From positions 1 through 35,537 of IMG/VR virus record IMGVR_UViG_3300040801_001642: a stretch of 35,537 nt of DNA, one strand, 5' to 3'. A model generated the notes under the pieces. The model worked only from the letters and a program-made list of their open reading frames with translations. It ran no database searches and was not told the DNA's origin. The DNA comes from a virus. Both the position numbers and the translations under genes were made by a program. This document shows, in pieces, positions 26,513-33,913 of this stretch (its first letter is position 1; the number at the start of each line of letters is the position of its first letter).

Positions 26513-27753
26513 TGACGGTTGCATCTAACGATCTGCTAGTCGGCCCGGTGACGCCCACCGTCGGGACCACGCTCATCTCGCTCGACTTCTATTTCGAGAG
26601 CGCCTCGGATCTCGAGGTATACAAGAGCGGATCGAACACGCCGCTCACGATCACCACGGATTACACGGTGAGCCTGCCAAGCGCGGTGGGTGCGACCGAC
26701 GGCTCGATCTCTCTGGTGGTCGCGGCGAACGGGACCGATCGGTATTCGATCTACCTCAAGCAACCGTTGCAGAGATCCGCGGATCTGCAATTCCGTGGGG
26801 ATCTGCGCTCGCCCGTTCTCAACGTGGAGCTCGACCGGCTCTGGCGCGCGGTGCAGGGGATCAACACCGCGCTCGATCGGGTGTTCCGGTTCTCGCAGAC
26901 TTCCGATGTGCCGGCGCCCCTCGATGCTGAGACGGCCGCCTCGAGAGCTGACAAGATCATCGGCTTCTCGGCCGACGGCACCGGGCTCGCACTCATCGTC
27001 ACGCCGAACGAGCTCGCCACGCTGGCCGGGTTGACCTCGGAGATCGCGGTGATCGGCGGGCTAGAAACCGAGATCACCACGCTGGGCGCCCTTGGGACTG
27101 AGATCTCCGGGGTCTATGCCATTCGAAATGACGTGAGCACGGTTGCCGGGATCGCCGGGAATGTCACCACGGTTGCCGGGATCTCTGCCAACGTGGGCAC
27201 CGTCGCGGGCATCGCTGCGAACGTCACCACGGTGGCCGGTCTCGACACCGAGATTGCAGCCTTGGCCGCCATCACGGCCGACATTTCCGCCGTTGCCGCC
27301 ATCGATACCGAGGTGGGCACGGTGGCCGGTGACAGCGCGGACATCGCGACACTCGCCGGGATCTCGGCCGACATCTCGGCTCTCGCGAATGCGACCGGGG
27401 GGAACATCGCCGGGGCGTGGAATTTCACCGGGACATTCGAGGTCACGGGCGTGTTCGTCGTCTCGACAGAGGCGATCAACTGGACCGGATCCGTAACGCT
27501 GGACCCTGCCAACGGTCTGGTGCAGGAGATCACGCTCACCGGGAACGTTACCGCCGTGACGGACAACCTCGCCGACGGTGAAAGCGTGATCCTGCACATC
27601 GATGATGGCACCGCCTACACGATCACATGGCCGACGATCACATGGGTCTCCGGCGATGGCGTGGCGCCGACGCTGCAGGCGACGGCCGACACGGTGGTGT
27701 CGATCTGGAAGGTCGGAGCCACGCTCTACGGCTTCGCGAGCAACGGAGCATAA
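26512..27753 (+). CDS. Tail fibre protein with decapeptide repeats (413 aa)
   Basis: The N-terminal ~150 residues follow the T7-type fibre head that attaches to the tail: ISLDFYFESASDLEVYKSGS, ending LQFRGDLRSPVLNVELDRLW and the coiled coil AVQGINTALDRV. Residues 171-290 are twelve ten-residue repeats of the type VAGIAANVTT. The C-terminal ~120 residues form a beta-rich tip (TFEVTGVFVVSTEAINWTGS, then DGTAYTITWPTITWVSGDG), probably trimeric and in contact with the receptor or a partner. The ATG overlaps the stop of the ejection gene, and a second fibre-like gene follows by one base. Confidence 0.8.
   Translation: MTVASNDLLVGPVTPTVGTTLISLDFYFESASDLEVYKSGSNTPLTITTDYTVSLPSAVGATDGSISLVVAANGTDRYSIYLKQPLQRSADLQFRGDLRSPVLNVELDRLWRAVQGINTALDRVFRFSQTSDVPAPLDAETAASRADKIIGFSADGTGLALIVTPNELATLAGLTSEIAVIGGLETEITTLGALGTEISGVYAIRNDVSTVAGIAGNVTTVAGISANVGTVAGIAANVTTVAGLDTEIAALAAITADISAVAAIDTEVGTVAGDSADIATLAGISADISALANATGGNIAGAWNFTGTFEVTGVFVVSTEAINWTGSVTLDPANGLVQEITLTGNVTAVTDNLADGESVILHIDDGTAYTITWPTITWVSGDGVAPTLQATADTVVSIWKVGATLYGFASNGA
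27022..27381 (+). repeat. Twelve 30-bp repeats coding a fibre shaft
   Basis: Twelve in-frame decapeptides, pattern roughly hydrophobic-A-G-I-x-x-hydrophobic at positions 1, 4 and 8, for example VAGIAGNVTT, VAGISANVGT, VAGIAANVTT, LAGISADISA. The central units are most alike at the DNA level, so copy number could change by recombination or slippage. The spacing suggests a trimeric shaft. Confidence 0.8.
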
Positions 27754-27754
27754 G

Positions 27755-28372
27755 ATGGCAGGCTTGATCCTTCCGCATCAGGGCCTCATCAGGGGCGGCG
27801 TCGTGCTTCCCGACATCCAGCTCGACCCGCTCGACTGGTCGGTTGACGGTGAGCCGATCACCGTGAGCTACCCGGGACCGGGTTTCGTCGCGATCGGCAT
27901 CGTGTATTTCGGCGGCGGTTCTTTTTCGATCTCCTCTGGCATCAGCATTGACGGCGTGGCGGTGCCGAATATCACGGGCTCCGGGGGGACGAACGCAGGG
28001 AGCGGCCTCTTCGCCACCATGCTCGCCAGCGGTGGCAGTAAGGACGTGGAGTGGATCGGCGGCACGAGCACGGTTTACAAGGCGTATAGCATCTACACGC
28101 CGCTCGTGAGCAGCGCCACGCCCGTGTTCTCGCGCACCAGTAACAACTCGGCGCAGACGGTTGGAGCTGGCGATATCTTTCTGGTCGGCTGCGCCTACGA
28201 CACGACGCAGGCAGCAGGGGGCAACGCCTTCACCGGAGACTTCACCGACACCGAGGATATCGCTCTTTGCGACTTCGGATACTCGCTCCCGCTCGCCACC
28301 CCGAACGGCAGTAACCAAGTCGCGGTCAGTCACTCAGGGTTCCGCTCGGCGTGCTTTGCCGGCTTCCGTTAA
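27755..28372 (+). CDS. Putative tail tip or receptor-binding protein (205 aa)
   Basis: ATG 27755, one base after the fibre stop. The sequence is beta-rich and Ser/Gly/Thr-rich (YFGGGSFSISSGISIDGVAV, then TSTVYKAYSIYTPLVSSATP), without a signal peptide, and ends ...GFRSACFAGFR. No catalytic motif is seen. Composition and position directly after the fibre gene suggest a receptor-binding or fibre-cap protein; G/C bias is a little lower than in its neighbours, which fits a frequently exchanged adhesin. The family is not recognised. Confidence 0.55.
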   Translation: MAGLILPHQGLIRGGVVLPDIQLDPLDWSVDGEPITVSYPGPGFVAIGIVYFGGGSFSISSGISIDGVAVPNITGSGGTNAGSGLFATMLASGGSKDVEWIGGTSTVYKAYSIYTPLVSSATPVFSRTSNNSAQTVGAGDIFLVGCAYDTTQAAGGNAFTGDFTDTEDIALCDFGYSLPLATPNGSNQVAVSHSGFRSACFAGFR

Positions 28373-28384
28373 CAGGAGGACACC

Positions 28385-28849
28385 ATGTCTCGCTTCATTC
28401 GCCTTGTGAACGGAACGCCCGAGCCGATCACGATCGCCAAGATCCGCCGGGCCTTCCCGAATGTCAGCTTCCCGCAGGGCTTCCCGGCCGGGGCGCTCGC
28501 CCGGTTCGACGTGTTCCCGCTCGTGGATCCCGGGCCGCCTGACATCGATCCATCCCGGCAGACGATGGCGGTCGGCCCGATCCGTCAGGTGGACGGTGAG
28601 TGGACGCAGACCTATGTCGTGACCGATATCCCGCCGGCCGAGCGCGAGGCCGAGGCCGAGAGGGAGACCGGCCGGCTTCTCGATGAGGCCGGGGATCTCT
28701 TCATCTCGGGGATGATGGCGCAGCTCGACGTGACCCGGGCGCTGGTCGAGCGAGCGCGCGCCGGGCAGGCAACGCCGGCGATCAACGTGATCCGGCAGCA
28801 GTTTCGAGATCGGGTTCTTTTCTATGAGAGGCGGAAGCGGGGGCTCTGA
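28385..28849 (+). CDS. Hypothetical tail-region protein (154 aa)
   Basis: ATG 28385 with AGGAGG six bases upstream. The N-terminal half (FIRLVNGTPEPITIAKIRRA, then FPQGFPAGALARFDVFPLVD) looks like small phage tail-region or fibre-assembly proteins. Residues ~85-154 are a charged helical region (PAEREAEAERETGRLLDEAG). It could be a fibre-assembly chaperone. No definite family. Confidence 0.6.
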   Translation: MSRFIRLVNGTPEPITIAKIRRAFPNVSFPQGFPAGALARFDVFPLVDPGPPDIDPSRQTMAVGPIRQVDGEWTQTYVVTDIPPAEREAEAERETGRLLDEAGDLFISGMMAQLDVTRALVERARAGQATPAINVIRQQFRDRVLFYERRKRGL

Positions 28850-28853
28850 GTGA

Positions 28854-29066
28854 ATGCCGGATCCCATATCCCAGACAGACCTCGCCCTCATGAAGCGGGA
28901 TATCGAGGATCTGCGAAAGCAGAACGCGGAGCTCGAGGCGAAGGTGGACGAGCTGCAGCGCCTCGACACGTCTCGCGTGCGGGCGGCGGCGGTGGCGCTG
29001 GGCGGGGCGGTGCTGGCGCTTGGAACATACATATGGACCTCGCTCGTTGGGAGCGTGCCGCGATGA
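28854..29066 (+). CDS. Putative holin-like or XhlA-like membrane protein (70 aa)
   Basis: ATG 28854 follows closely on the previous stop. The product is a coiled coil (LALMKRDIEDLRKQNAELEA) followed by one transmembrane helix (AAAVALGGAVLALGTYIWTS) and a short tail, the layout of XhlA-type proteins and some single-span holins. It opens the lysis cassette and overlaps the next gene by four bases. An alternative GTG at 28850 is the start of another frame and does not change this call. Confidence 0.6.
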   Translation: MPDPISQTDLALMKRDIEDLRKQNAELEAKVDELQRLDTSRVRAAAVALGGAVLALGTYIWTSLVGSVPR

Positions 29067-29530
29067 GTAAGAGAGCAGCCGAGGGCGTGGCGTCTTTTCT
29101 CGGGGTTCTCACCGTGCTCCTGCTCGGTGTCGTGATCTACCTGCAGGCCACAATCAACCGCACGCCGCCGATCTCGGCCTTCACCTCGACGGAGGTCATC
29201 AACGAGGATTGTTGCGTTGTGCCGGGCGGGACGCTCTTCGTGCGGATCTACCGCGAGAAGCTCCGCGATGACTGCTCGGTCACGAGCCTGCGCTCGGCCG
29301 TCGCGCTGGACAACGGGAACAACGGCCGCGCCTACCAGCTCCCGCCCTCGATCGACATGGCCGGCGGCCCGACCGATCAGAGCTATTTCGACCAAGGCTA
29401 CCCGATGCCCGCATGGCTCTCCCCGGGTGAGTATCTCCTGCGGGTGCATCTGATTTACGATTGCCATGGGATGGTGTTTCACTATGACCAGCCCGACACC
29501 CCTTTCACGATCACGGAGGCGCGAGGGTGA
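29063..29530 (+). CDS. Membrane-anchored hypothetical protein (155 aa)
   Basis: ATG 29063 lies in the overlap with the previous gene. Residues ~8-29 are a strong N-terminal anchor (VASFLGVLTVLLLGVVIYLQ). The remainder should be periplasmic, beta-rich and with four cysteines (EDCCVVPGG, DDCSV, YDCHG) that may form disulphides. It stands between the holin-like and amidase genes, so a role in lysis or in superinfection exclusion is possible. No family recognised. Confidence 0.65.
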   Translation: MSKRAAEGVASFLGVLTVLLLGVVIYLQATINRTPPISAFTSTEVINEDCCVVPGGTLFVRIYREKLRDDCSVTSLRSAVALDNGNNGRAYQLPPSIDMAGGPTDQSYFDQGYPMPAWLSPGEYLLRVHLIYDCHGMVFHYDQPDTPFTITEARG

Positions 29531-30153
29531 TGAAGCGGATCATCATGCACTGGACGGCAGGCGGGCATACCGCCAACGCGACGGACAAGCGACATTATCA
29601 CTTCATCGTGGATCTCGACCCGAACGGGAAGCCGCGCGTCGTCGCCGGGAACCAGCCCGTCGAGGCGAACGAGCGGATCGCGAAGCCGAACGACGGCGAC
29701 ACCTACGCCGCGCACACCCGGGGCACGAACACCGGATCGATCGGCGTGGCCGTGGCCGGGATGAGGAGCGCGCGCGAGCGCCCGTTCTCGGCCGGGCCCA
29801 GCCCGATGACCGAGGGGCAGATCGATTTGCTGGTCGCGTTCGTCGCGGATCTCGCGAAGCAATACGGGATCCCGGTCACGCCCTCCACGGTGCTGACCCA
29901 TGCGGAGGTCGAGCCGACGCTCGGCATCAAGCAGCGCAACAAGTGGGACATCATGTGGCTTCCGGGCATGAACGCGACGCAGGATCCCATCCAGATCGGG
30001 AACATCCTCCGCGCGCGCATCAAGGCCGCGCAGGCCGGCCGACCCACCGCCGGCGTGATCGACCCATCGAAACCCTTGGGGGCGCCCAGCGTCGCCGTGG
30101 TGATCGGTGTGATCCTTGCGGCGGTCGCCGCGTTCTTCGGCTTCGGAGGCTGA
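29530..30153 (+). CDS. Endolysin: N-acetylmuramoyl-L-alanine amidase (Amidase_2) with C-terminal membrane segment
   Basis: Cuts the amide bond between MurNAc and L-Ala of peptidoglycan. The first ~150 residues are an Amidase_2 domain with probable zinc ligands H7 (IIMHWTAGG), H124 (VLTHAEVEP) and D140 (NKWDIMW); the YHFIVD strand and the GSIGVAVAG strand are also typical. Residues ~187-206 (PSVAVVIGVILAAVAAFFGF) are hydrophobic, so the enzyme is probably tail-anchored, an unusual topology since SAR endolysins have the anchor at the N-terminus. I chose ATG 29530; GTG 29527 directly before it is possible. It overlaps the previous stop. Confidence 0.85.
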   Translation: MKRIIMHWTAGGHTANATDKRHYHFIVDLDPNGKPRVVAGNQPVEANERIAKPNDGDTYAAHTRGTNTGSIGVAVAGMRSARERPFSAGPSPMTEGQIDLLVAFVADLAKQYGIPVTPSTVLTHAEVEPTLGIKQRNKWDIMWLPGMNATQDPIQIGNILRARIKAAQAGRPTAGVIDPSKPLGAPSVAVVIGVILAAVAAFFGFGG

Positions 30154-30156
30154 CCA

Positions 30157-30387
30157 ATGCGCTACGTTCAACCGAGATCCCTGACGTGGTGGAGCGGCGT
30201 GGTCGCCGTTCTCCTCGGCGTTCTGTCCATGGCAATCCCGGAAAGCATGGCGCTCACCGAGCTCGGCCGTGTCGTCGCCACGCTGGCCGCGTCGGGTGAC
30301 AGCTCGCCGGCCGGGCTCATCCTTCTCGGGACCGGCATGATCGGGATCCGGGCGAAGCTCGAGCGCACCGCCAGAGGCGCGCCGTGA
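30157..30387 (+). CDS. Small membrane protein, holin candidate (76 aa)
   Basis: Two hydrophobic segments: SLTWWSGVVAVLLGVLSMAI (~residues 8-27) and SPAGLILLGTGMIGIRAKL (~50-66), with a basic C-terminus. Placed directly after the amidase, this is a good holin candidate, competing with the coiled-coil membrane protein at 28854. It overlaps the GTG start of the spanin gene. Confidence 0.6.
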   Translation: MRYVQPRSLTWWSGVVAVLLGVLSMAIPESMALTELGRVVATLAASGDSSPAGLILLGTGMIGIRAKLERTARGAP

Positions 30388-30641
30388 GCGCCGTGCTGGC
30401 CGCCTTCCTTGGTGCGGTGCCCGGAGAGGTCTGGTCGGCGCTGGGCGCGCTCCTCGTGGGCGCGGTGGGCGCGTGGGTGCAGAAGGTGCGGGGGCGCCGC
30501 GAGGGCCGCCGGGAAACGATCCACGAGCTCGAGGAGCTCGACAAGGGGGAAGCCGATGAGATCCGTAGACGGCTGGAAAGCATCGATCGCGAGCGTTCTA
30601 CTTCTGAGCGGCTGCGCCGTATTGGGCGGTGGCGCGGATAG
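30384..30641 (+). CDS. Rz-like inner-membrane spanin (85 aa)
   Basis: GTG start in a GTGA overlap. An N-terminal hydrophobic helix (EVWSALGALLVGAVGAWV) is followed by a highly charged helical region (RETIHELEELDKGEADEIRR and on), the layout of i-spanins that link inner and outer membranes in the last step of lysis. The second half overlaps the lipoprotein gene at 30556 in a different frame, the characteristic nested Rz/Rz1 arrangement. Confidence 0.6.
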   Translation: MSAVLAAFLGAVPGEVWSALGALLVGAVGAWVQKVRGRREGRRETIHELEELDKGEADEIRRRLESIDRERSTSERLRRIGRWRG

Positions 30642-30804
30642 CCTCCGGCCTCAGAGCTTTGGGGATGAGACCCGCCGCGCGTGGTGCGAGGCGCTCATCG
30701 GGAACGCGCCCAGCGCCTCGGCCGAGGACACCGAGCAGACGCAGGAGGAGGTGGCCGACATCGGCGAGGTGATCTTCCTGCTCTGCGAGGACTTCATCCA
30801 ATAG
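30556..30804 (+). CDS. Rz1-like outer-membrane lipoprotein (82 aa)
   Basis: ATG 30556, with AAGGGGGAAG upstream, lies inside the Rz-like gene in another frame. The signal sequence ASIASVLLLSGCAVLGG carries a lipobox (LSGC; Cys at ~19), so it should be lipidated and sent to the outer membrane. The mature part is short, acidic and not as Pro-rich as classical Rz1. With the overlapping Rz-like gene it forms a predicted two-part spanin. It is the last rightward gene before the convergent hairpin. Confidence 0.7.
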   Translation: MRSVDGWKASIASVLLLSGCAVLGGGADSLRPQSFGDETRRAWCEALIGNAPSASAEDTEQTQEEVADIGEVIFLLCEDFIQ

Positions 30805-30806
30805 GA

Positions 30807-30832
30807 AAGGGGCGAGCCGAAGCCCGCCCCTT
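30807..30832. terminator. Bidirectional hairpin between convergent operons
   Basis: Stem AAGGGGCG / CGCCCCTT with a ten-base loop, in the 47-base gap between the last rightward gene and the end of the leftward block. The A/T ends of the stem give short T-runs in both directions, so it probably serves both operons. Confidence 0.65.
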
Positions 30833-30851
30833 CCATCCACGAGCGTGCGGC

Positions 30852-31583
30852 TTACTGGATCACTTCTCCGAAAAACCCGCAGCGATCGGTGCGCGGCCCG
30901 GGCATCCGGGGCAGGGCGCCGTTGCCCTCACGCTCGACCGTGACAGTCGTGGTGATCGTGTCCAGATCATCGAAGTTCTGGGGGCCGGCCGCCTTCACGC
31001 GCTGCCCGCCCTGCACCGAGAACGTGGCGCGGTAGGTGGCGGATCCGGCAAAGCCCTCATCGCGCACGAGCGTGTAGCCCGCGCCGACATCGACGTTGAG
31101 CGTCGGGCCGCCGAGCCGCTCGATGGCCACGGCCTGCGGCACGGTGGAGCGAACAGCGAGCACGTTGTCGCCGAAGGCTTCGGAGATCCCGTTGGAGGTC
31201 AGGTTCTCCCCGGTGACGGGCGCGCCCCATGGCGTGGTTTCGGTGGTGGTGCCGTATTCCACGGTCACCACATCCTGCTCGACCTCTTCCTCCTCGGTGC
31301 CGCCGGAGGCGGTGCTCTCCACCGAGCAGTGCTCGCCAAGGCTCATGACCTGTTGCGGCGTGAGGGGCTGATACTGGAAGCGATCACACCCGTGGATGTA
31401 GACAGGGAGTGCGGATGTATCGACCAGCTCGCCGCCCCGGAAGAGCGTGACCTCACGCTCGCACCAGTCTTGTGCGAAGGCCGCGCCGGCCATGGCGTTG
31501 AGGATGATGCAGCCTCCGACGATCGCGGCCGTGCGGGCGTTGAGGTGCTGGCGTTCGCAGAAATTTGCGATTGCGGTTTTCAT
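30852..31583 (-). CDS. Exported hypothetical protein (243 aa)
   Basis: ATG 31583 with GAAAGGA upstream in the recurrent leader; earlier in-frame starts overlap the Erf gene and lack such a site. An N-terminal signal peptide runs from a basic start through TAAIVGGCIILNAMAGAAFA, with a likely cut before QDW. The mature part contains cysteines near both ends, an acidic stretch (GGTEEEEVEQDVVTVEYG) and a beta-rich C-terminal half. The family is not recognised. A secreted or periplasmic early protein could block further infection, but this is speculation. It is the last gene of the leftward block. Confidence 0.7.
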   Translation of the reverse strand: MKTAIANFCERQHLNARTAAIVGGCIILNAMAGAAFAQDWCEREVTLFRGGELVDTSALPVYIHGCDRFQYQPLTPQQVMSLGEHCSVESTASGGTEEEEVEQDVVTVEYGTTTETTPWGAPVTGENLTSNGISEAFGDNVLAVRSTVPQAVAIERLGGPTLNVDVGAGYTLVRDEGFAGSATYRATFSVQGGQRVKAAGPQNFDDLDTITTTVTVEREGNGALPRMPGPRTDRCGFFGEVIQ

Positions 31584-31589
31584 GGTAGA

Positions 31590-31604
31590 TCCTTTCGGTT
31601 TCAG
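31590..31604 (-). repeat. Recurrent early-gene leader, copy 3
   Basis: Minus strand CTGAAACCGAAAGGA before the gene at 30852-31583. The GAAAC-CGAAAGGA part matches the other copies; the TGCA word is missing. Confidence 0.45.
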
Positions 31605-32344
31605 TCGTGTTGTGCGGCGGCTTCCTTGAGCGAGGCGTGGTGCCCGCCGTCGATCAGCCATCCGCGTTCCATGTTGCTCCGAGACTTGAACCATTGGCCA
31701 TAGCTCTCAGAGCCCTTCGTCGCCGCGATCTGCGCCGCGTCGAGAAGCTCATCGGCGTTCATGCCCGGGAGCGTTGCCGCCGGTGCTGAGCGCCCGCCAC
31801 CGTCATCGTCGTGACCTTCCGTCACGATGTTGAAGGCTGCGCATAGGGTGTATCGCTGGCCGTAGGATCCCGAGGATCCCGCGCCCTGCGTCGGGTTCTT
31901 GGCGCCGCTCTGGTCGATCGCCAGAGGCATCGGGCCGAAGCGCTCGACATGCCCGCCGGTATGGCTGACGATGCAGGTGACGAGCAGGCGGCCCTGCTGG
32001 CCCTCGTTGTAGTCGAAGCCGTAGGTCAGGCCAGCCGCCTCCACGATCGGGCGCACGATCTTGTCGATCGCCTCATATGTCGAATACCGGGATTGCACGT
32101 TGCCTTGCTTGTTGGTGATCGCGCCATCCTTCCGGATCCTCGGCATGTTCGCCCGGGCCTTGTGCATCGCGCGGTTGAATTCCTGTTGCGCGGTGCGGTC
32201 GATCATTCGCTCCTGCAGGCTGACCAGCGCCTCGAGCTTCTGCGGATCCACATCCGGATCCTTTGCCAGCTCGGTGATGCTCGCCCACATGTCGCCGAGG
32301 CTGAGTGCCGCCGGCTCTTCTCGGGTTGCGACTTCGTTCGCCAT
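31601..32344 (-). CDS. ERF-family single-strand annealing protein
   Basis: 247 residues. It follows the ERF superfamily of recombinases that anneal complementary strands after exonuclease resection: DRTAQQEFNRAMHKARANMP, then QSRYSTYEAIDKIVRPIVEA, TCIVSHTGGHVERF and the signature GSYGQRYTLCAAFNIVTEGH with DDDGG. Start ATG 32344 is preceded by AAAGGA. The C-terminal tail (~60 residues) is variable in the family and may bind SSB. With the exonuclease just upstream it forms a two-component recombination system, probably used for replication or genome circularisation. Confidence 0.88.
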   Translation of the reverse strand: MANEVATREEPAALSLGDMWASITELAKDPDVDPQKLEALVSLQERMIDRTAQQEFNRAMHKARANMPRIRKDGAITNKQGNVQSRYSTYEAIDKIVRPIVEAAGLTYGFDYNEGQQGRLLVTCIVSHTGGHVERFGPMPLAIDQSGAKNPTQGAGSSGSYGQRYTLCAAFNIVTEGHDDDGGGRSAPAATLPGMNADELLDAAQIAATKGSESYGQWFKSRSNMERGWLIDGGHHASLKEAAAQHD

Positions 32345-32406
32345 GTCTCATATTCCTTTCAGATCCTCGAGGGCCTCTTCGGAGTGACCCCTCGGTTTCG
32401 GTGCAA

Positions 32407-32435
32407 GAGGCCCGTCGGTTCGCCCGGCGGGCCTC
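32407..32435 (-). terminator. Hairpin between the exonuclease and Erf genes
   Basis: Stem GAGGCCCG / CGGGCCTC with a 13-base loop, just after the exonuclease stop, in a 97-base gap. No T-run. Its stem sequence is the same as that of the hairpin at 1737-1768, in the other operon. It may moderate transcription into erf. A GGTTTCGGTGCA word beside it resembles the recurrent leader. Confidence 0.45.
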
Positions 32436-32441
32436 GTCAGT

Positions 32442-33647
32442 TTAGCGGGGATCCTCGACGCTATCGAGCCAGTAATCCGAGAAATCCGCATCCTCGATAT
32501 CGCCCATCATGTCGCGCGGGAACCACGGTTCACCGGGGAGATACTGCTCGAGGCTCTCGCGGTAGAGCTGCAGGCATGAGCGCACCTCGAGGTCAGCCTT
32601 GCGGCACATCGCGCTGGCGACCTTCTGGAACCCGTCGGTGCTGGCGCCGATCTCTTGCTCGCGGATCCCGGGCGGGAGCGAAAACCAGCGGATCCGGCGC
32701 GCCCTGATATCCGGCACACCGCCACGGCGCAGGAAGAGGAAGAACGTCTCCCGGCCGCCACCGTGCTCGCTCATGTGCGTGGCCAGCACGCCGGCCTCGG
32801 GCGCCTCGATATCGGTGATCTTCATGGGGGATCCGTCGCGCGTGTGGCGCACCGTGAGATCCTGCTCGCGGATCGATCGCATCCCCAGCTCATAGAACCA
32901 GCCGGTGCGATAGTATCCATTGAACCGGAAGGCGTCGGCAACCGCTTGGTTCCCGGTCTTGCCGGCCGATCGCGTATCCCAAGTCTTGAGGTGGGTCACG
33001 AACCCGGCGCCGATGTAGTCGGGCCGGATCTTGCAGGGCACACCGTCGAGCGTGAACAGGATTGTGACCTCGGCGAGCCCGTCCTCGATGAGGCTGGCCA
33101 CCTCCGGGTTGGCGCGCAGCCGGGCGGCGTCGCGCTGAATTTCGTCGAACGTCTTGGGGTCGATCGCCGCTCGGCCGTCGCGGCCTCTGGCGGCGTCGAA
33201 CGCGGCGCGCTCGAGGGGCCAGATCACCGGGAGCTCCGACATCGGCTTGTCGATCTCGGTCGCGTAGACGGTGCGCAAGCGCTCGGCCTGCTCGAGGACG
33301 GTCTCGCCAGACTTCTTTTTCGTGTGGCCCATGTTCGCGAGGGCCTCGCCGATATCGGTTCCGTTCATGAGGATCGTGCGGCCCTTGTAATCCTCGGCCG
33401 TCACGTCGCGGACAAAGCGACGGGGGAATTCCTCGGGCTCGAGGCGGGCGCAGTGGTAGGCGCTCCCGTGGAGCATGGCCTTGCTCGGCTCTTCCTCCTC
33501 GCGATCGGGGTTGAGCCATGAGCGCGCCCAGAACGCGGAGGGGCCCTCCATCATATCGGTGAGCCCGCCGGCGCTCATGCGCTCGAGCTCGAGATACTGG
33601 TCGAAAGGCATGTCGAGGTAGATGCCATCGGGCAGGTGTTTGGTCAT
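32442..33647 (-). CDS. RecE/exonuclease VIII-like nuclease (DUF3799)
   Basis: 401 residues, PD-(D/E)xK superfamily exonuclease that resects double-strand ends for ERF. Landmarks: GIYLDMPFDQYLELERMSAG at the N-terminus, MLHGSAYHCARLEPEEFPRR (the usual G-A-H...EPE-F signature), RANPEVASLIEDGLAEVTIL, and the metal-site Asp in CKIRPDYIGAGFV. The following motif, normally DLKT, is HLKT here, a D-to-H change at a catalytic position. The C-terminal region YLPGEPWFPRDMMGDI is less typical. Start ATG 33647 has AGAGGA upstream and overlaps the previous stop. Confidence 0.8.
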   Translation of the reverse strand: MTKHLPDGIYLDMPFDQYLELERMSAGGLTDMMEGPSAFWARSWLNPDREEEEPSKAMLHGSAYHCARLEPEEFPRRFVRDVTAEDYKGRTILMNGTDIGEALANMGHTKKKSGETVLEQAERLRTVYATEIDKPMSELPVIWPLERAAFDAARGRDGRAAIDPKTFDEIQRDAARLRANPEVASLIEDGLAEVTILFTLDGVPCKIRPDYIGAGFVTHLKTWDTRSAGKTGNQAVADAFRFNGYYRTGWFYELGMRSIREQDLTVRHTRDGSPMKITDIEAPEAGVLATHMSEHGGGRETFFLFLRRGGVPDIRARRIRWFSLPPGIREQEIGASTDGFQKVASAMCRKADLEVRSCLQLYRESLEQYLPGEPWFPRDMMGDIEDADFSDYWLDSVEDPR

Positions 33648-33913
33648 GTCAGATCCTCTTGCGGGTTGAAGCGGGTTTCGGTGCCGATCTCATCGAGGAG
33701 CATTGTGCGGGCGTCGTCAAGTGGCCCGCTCGGCAGGTGCTCCTCGGCGAGCAGGAGATCCACCAGCACACCGCCGCGCCGCTCTTTCCATGCGGCCCGG
33801 GCGCGCCGGCACTCCTCGCTGCAGAATTCTTGCGTGCGGCGCTTCGGCTCGAAGAGGGCCCGCGTGCGGTGCTTGCCCTTCCTGCAGCCGTGCCATTTGC
33901 AGGGGCGCTTCAT
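33644..33913 (-). CDS. Zinc-finger early protein (89 aa)
   Basis: Cysteines are arranged as CKWHGC near the N-terminus and FCSEECRRARAAWKERRGG after ~20 residues, a C-x4-C...C-x3-C zinc-binding pattern similar to small phage and MYND/HNH-like zinc ribbons. The N-terminal half is very basic and probably binds nucleic acid. The remainder is an acidic helix. It overlaps both neighbours by four bases and is directly upstream of the exonuclease gene. Confidence 0.7.
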   Translation of the reverse strand: MKRPCKWHGCRKGKHRTRALFEPKRRTQEFCSEECRRARAAWKERRGGVLVDLLLAEEHLPSGPLDDARTMLLDEIGTETRFNPQEDLT

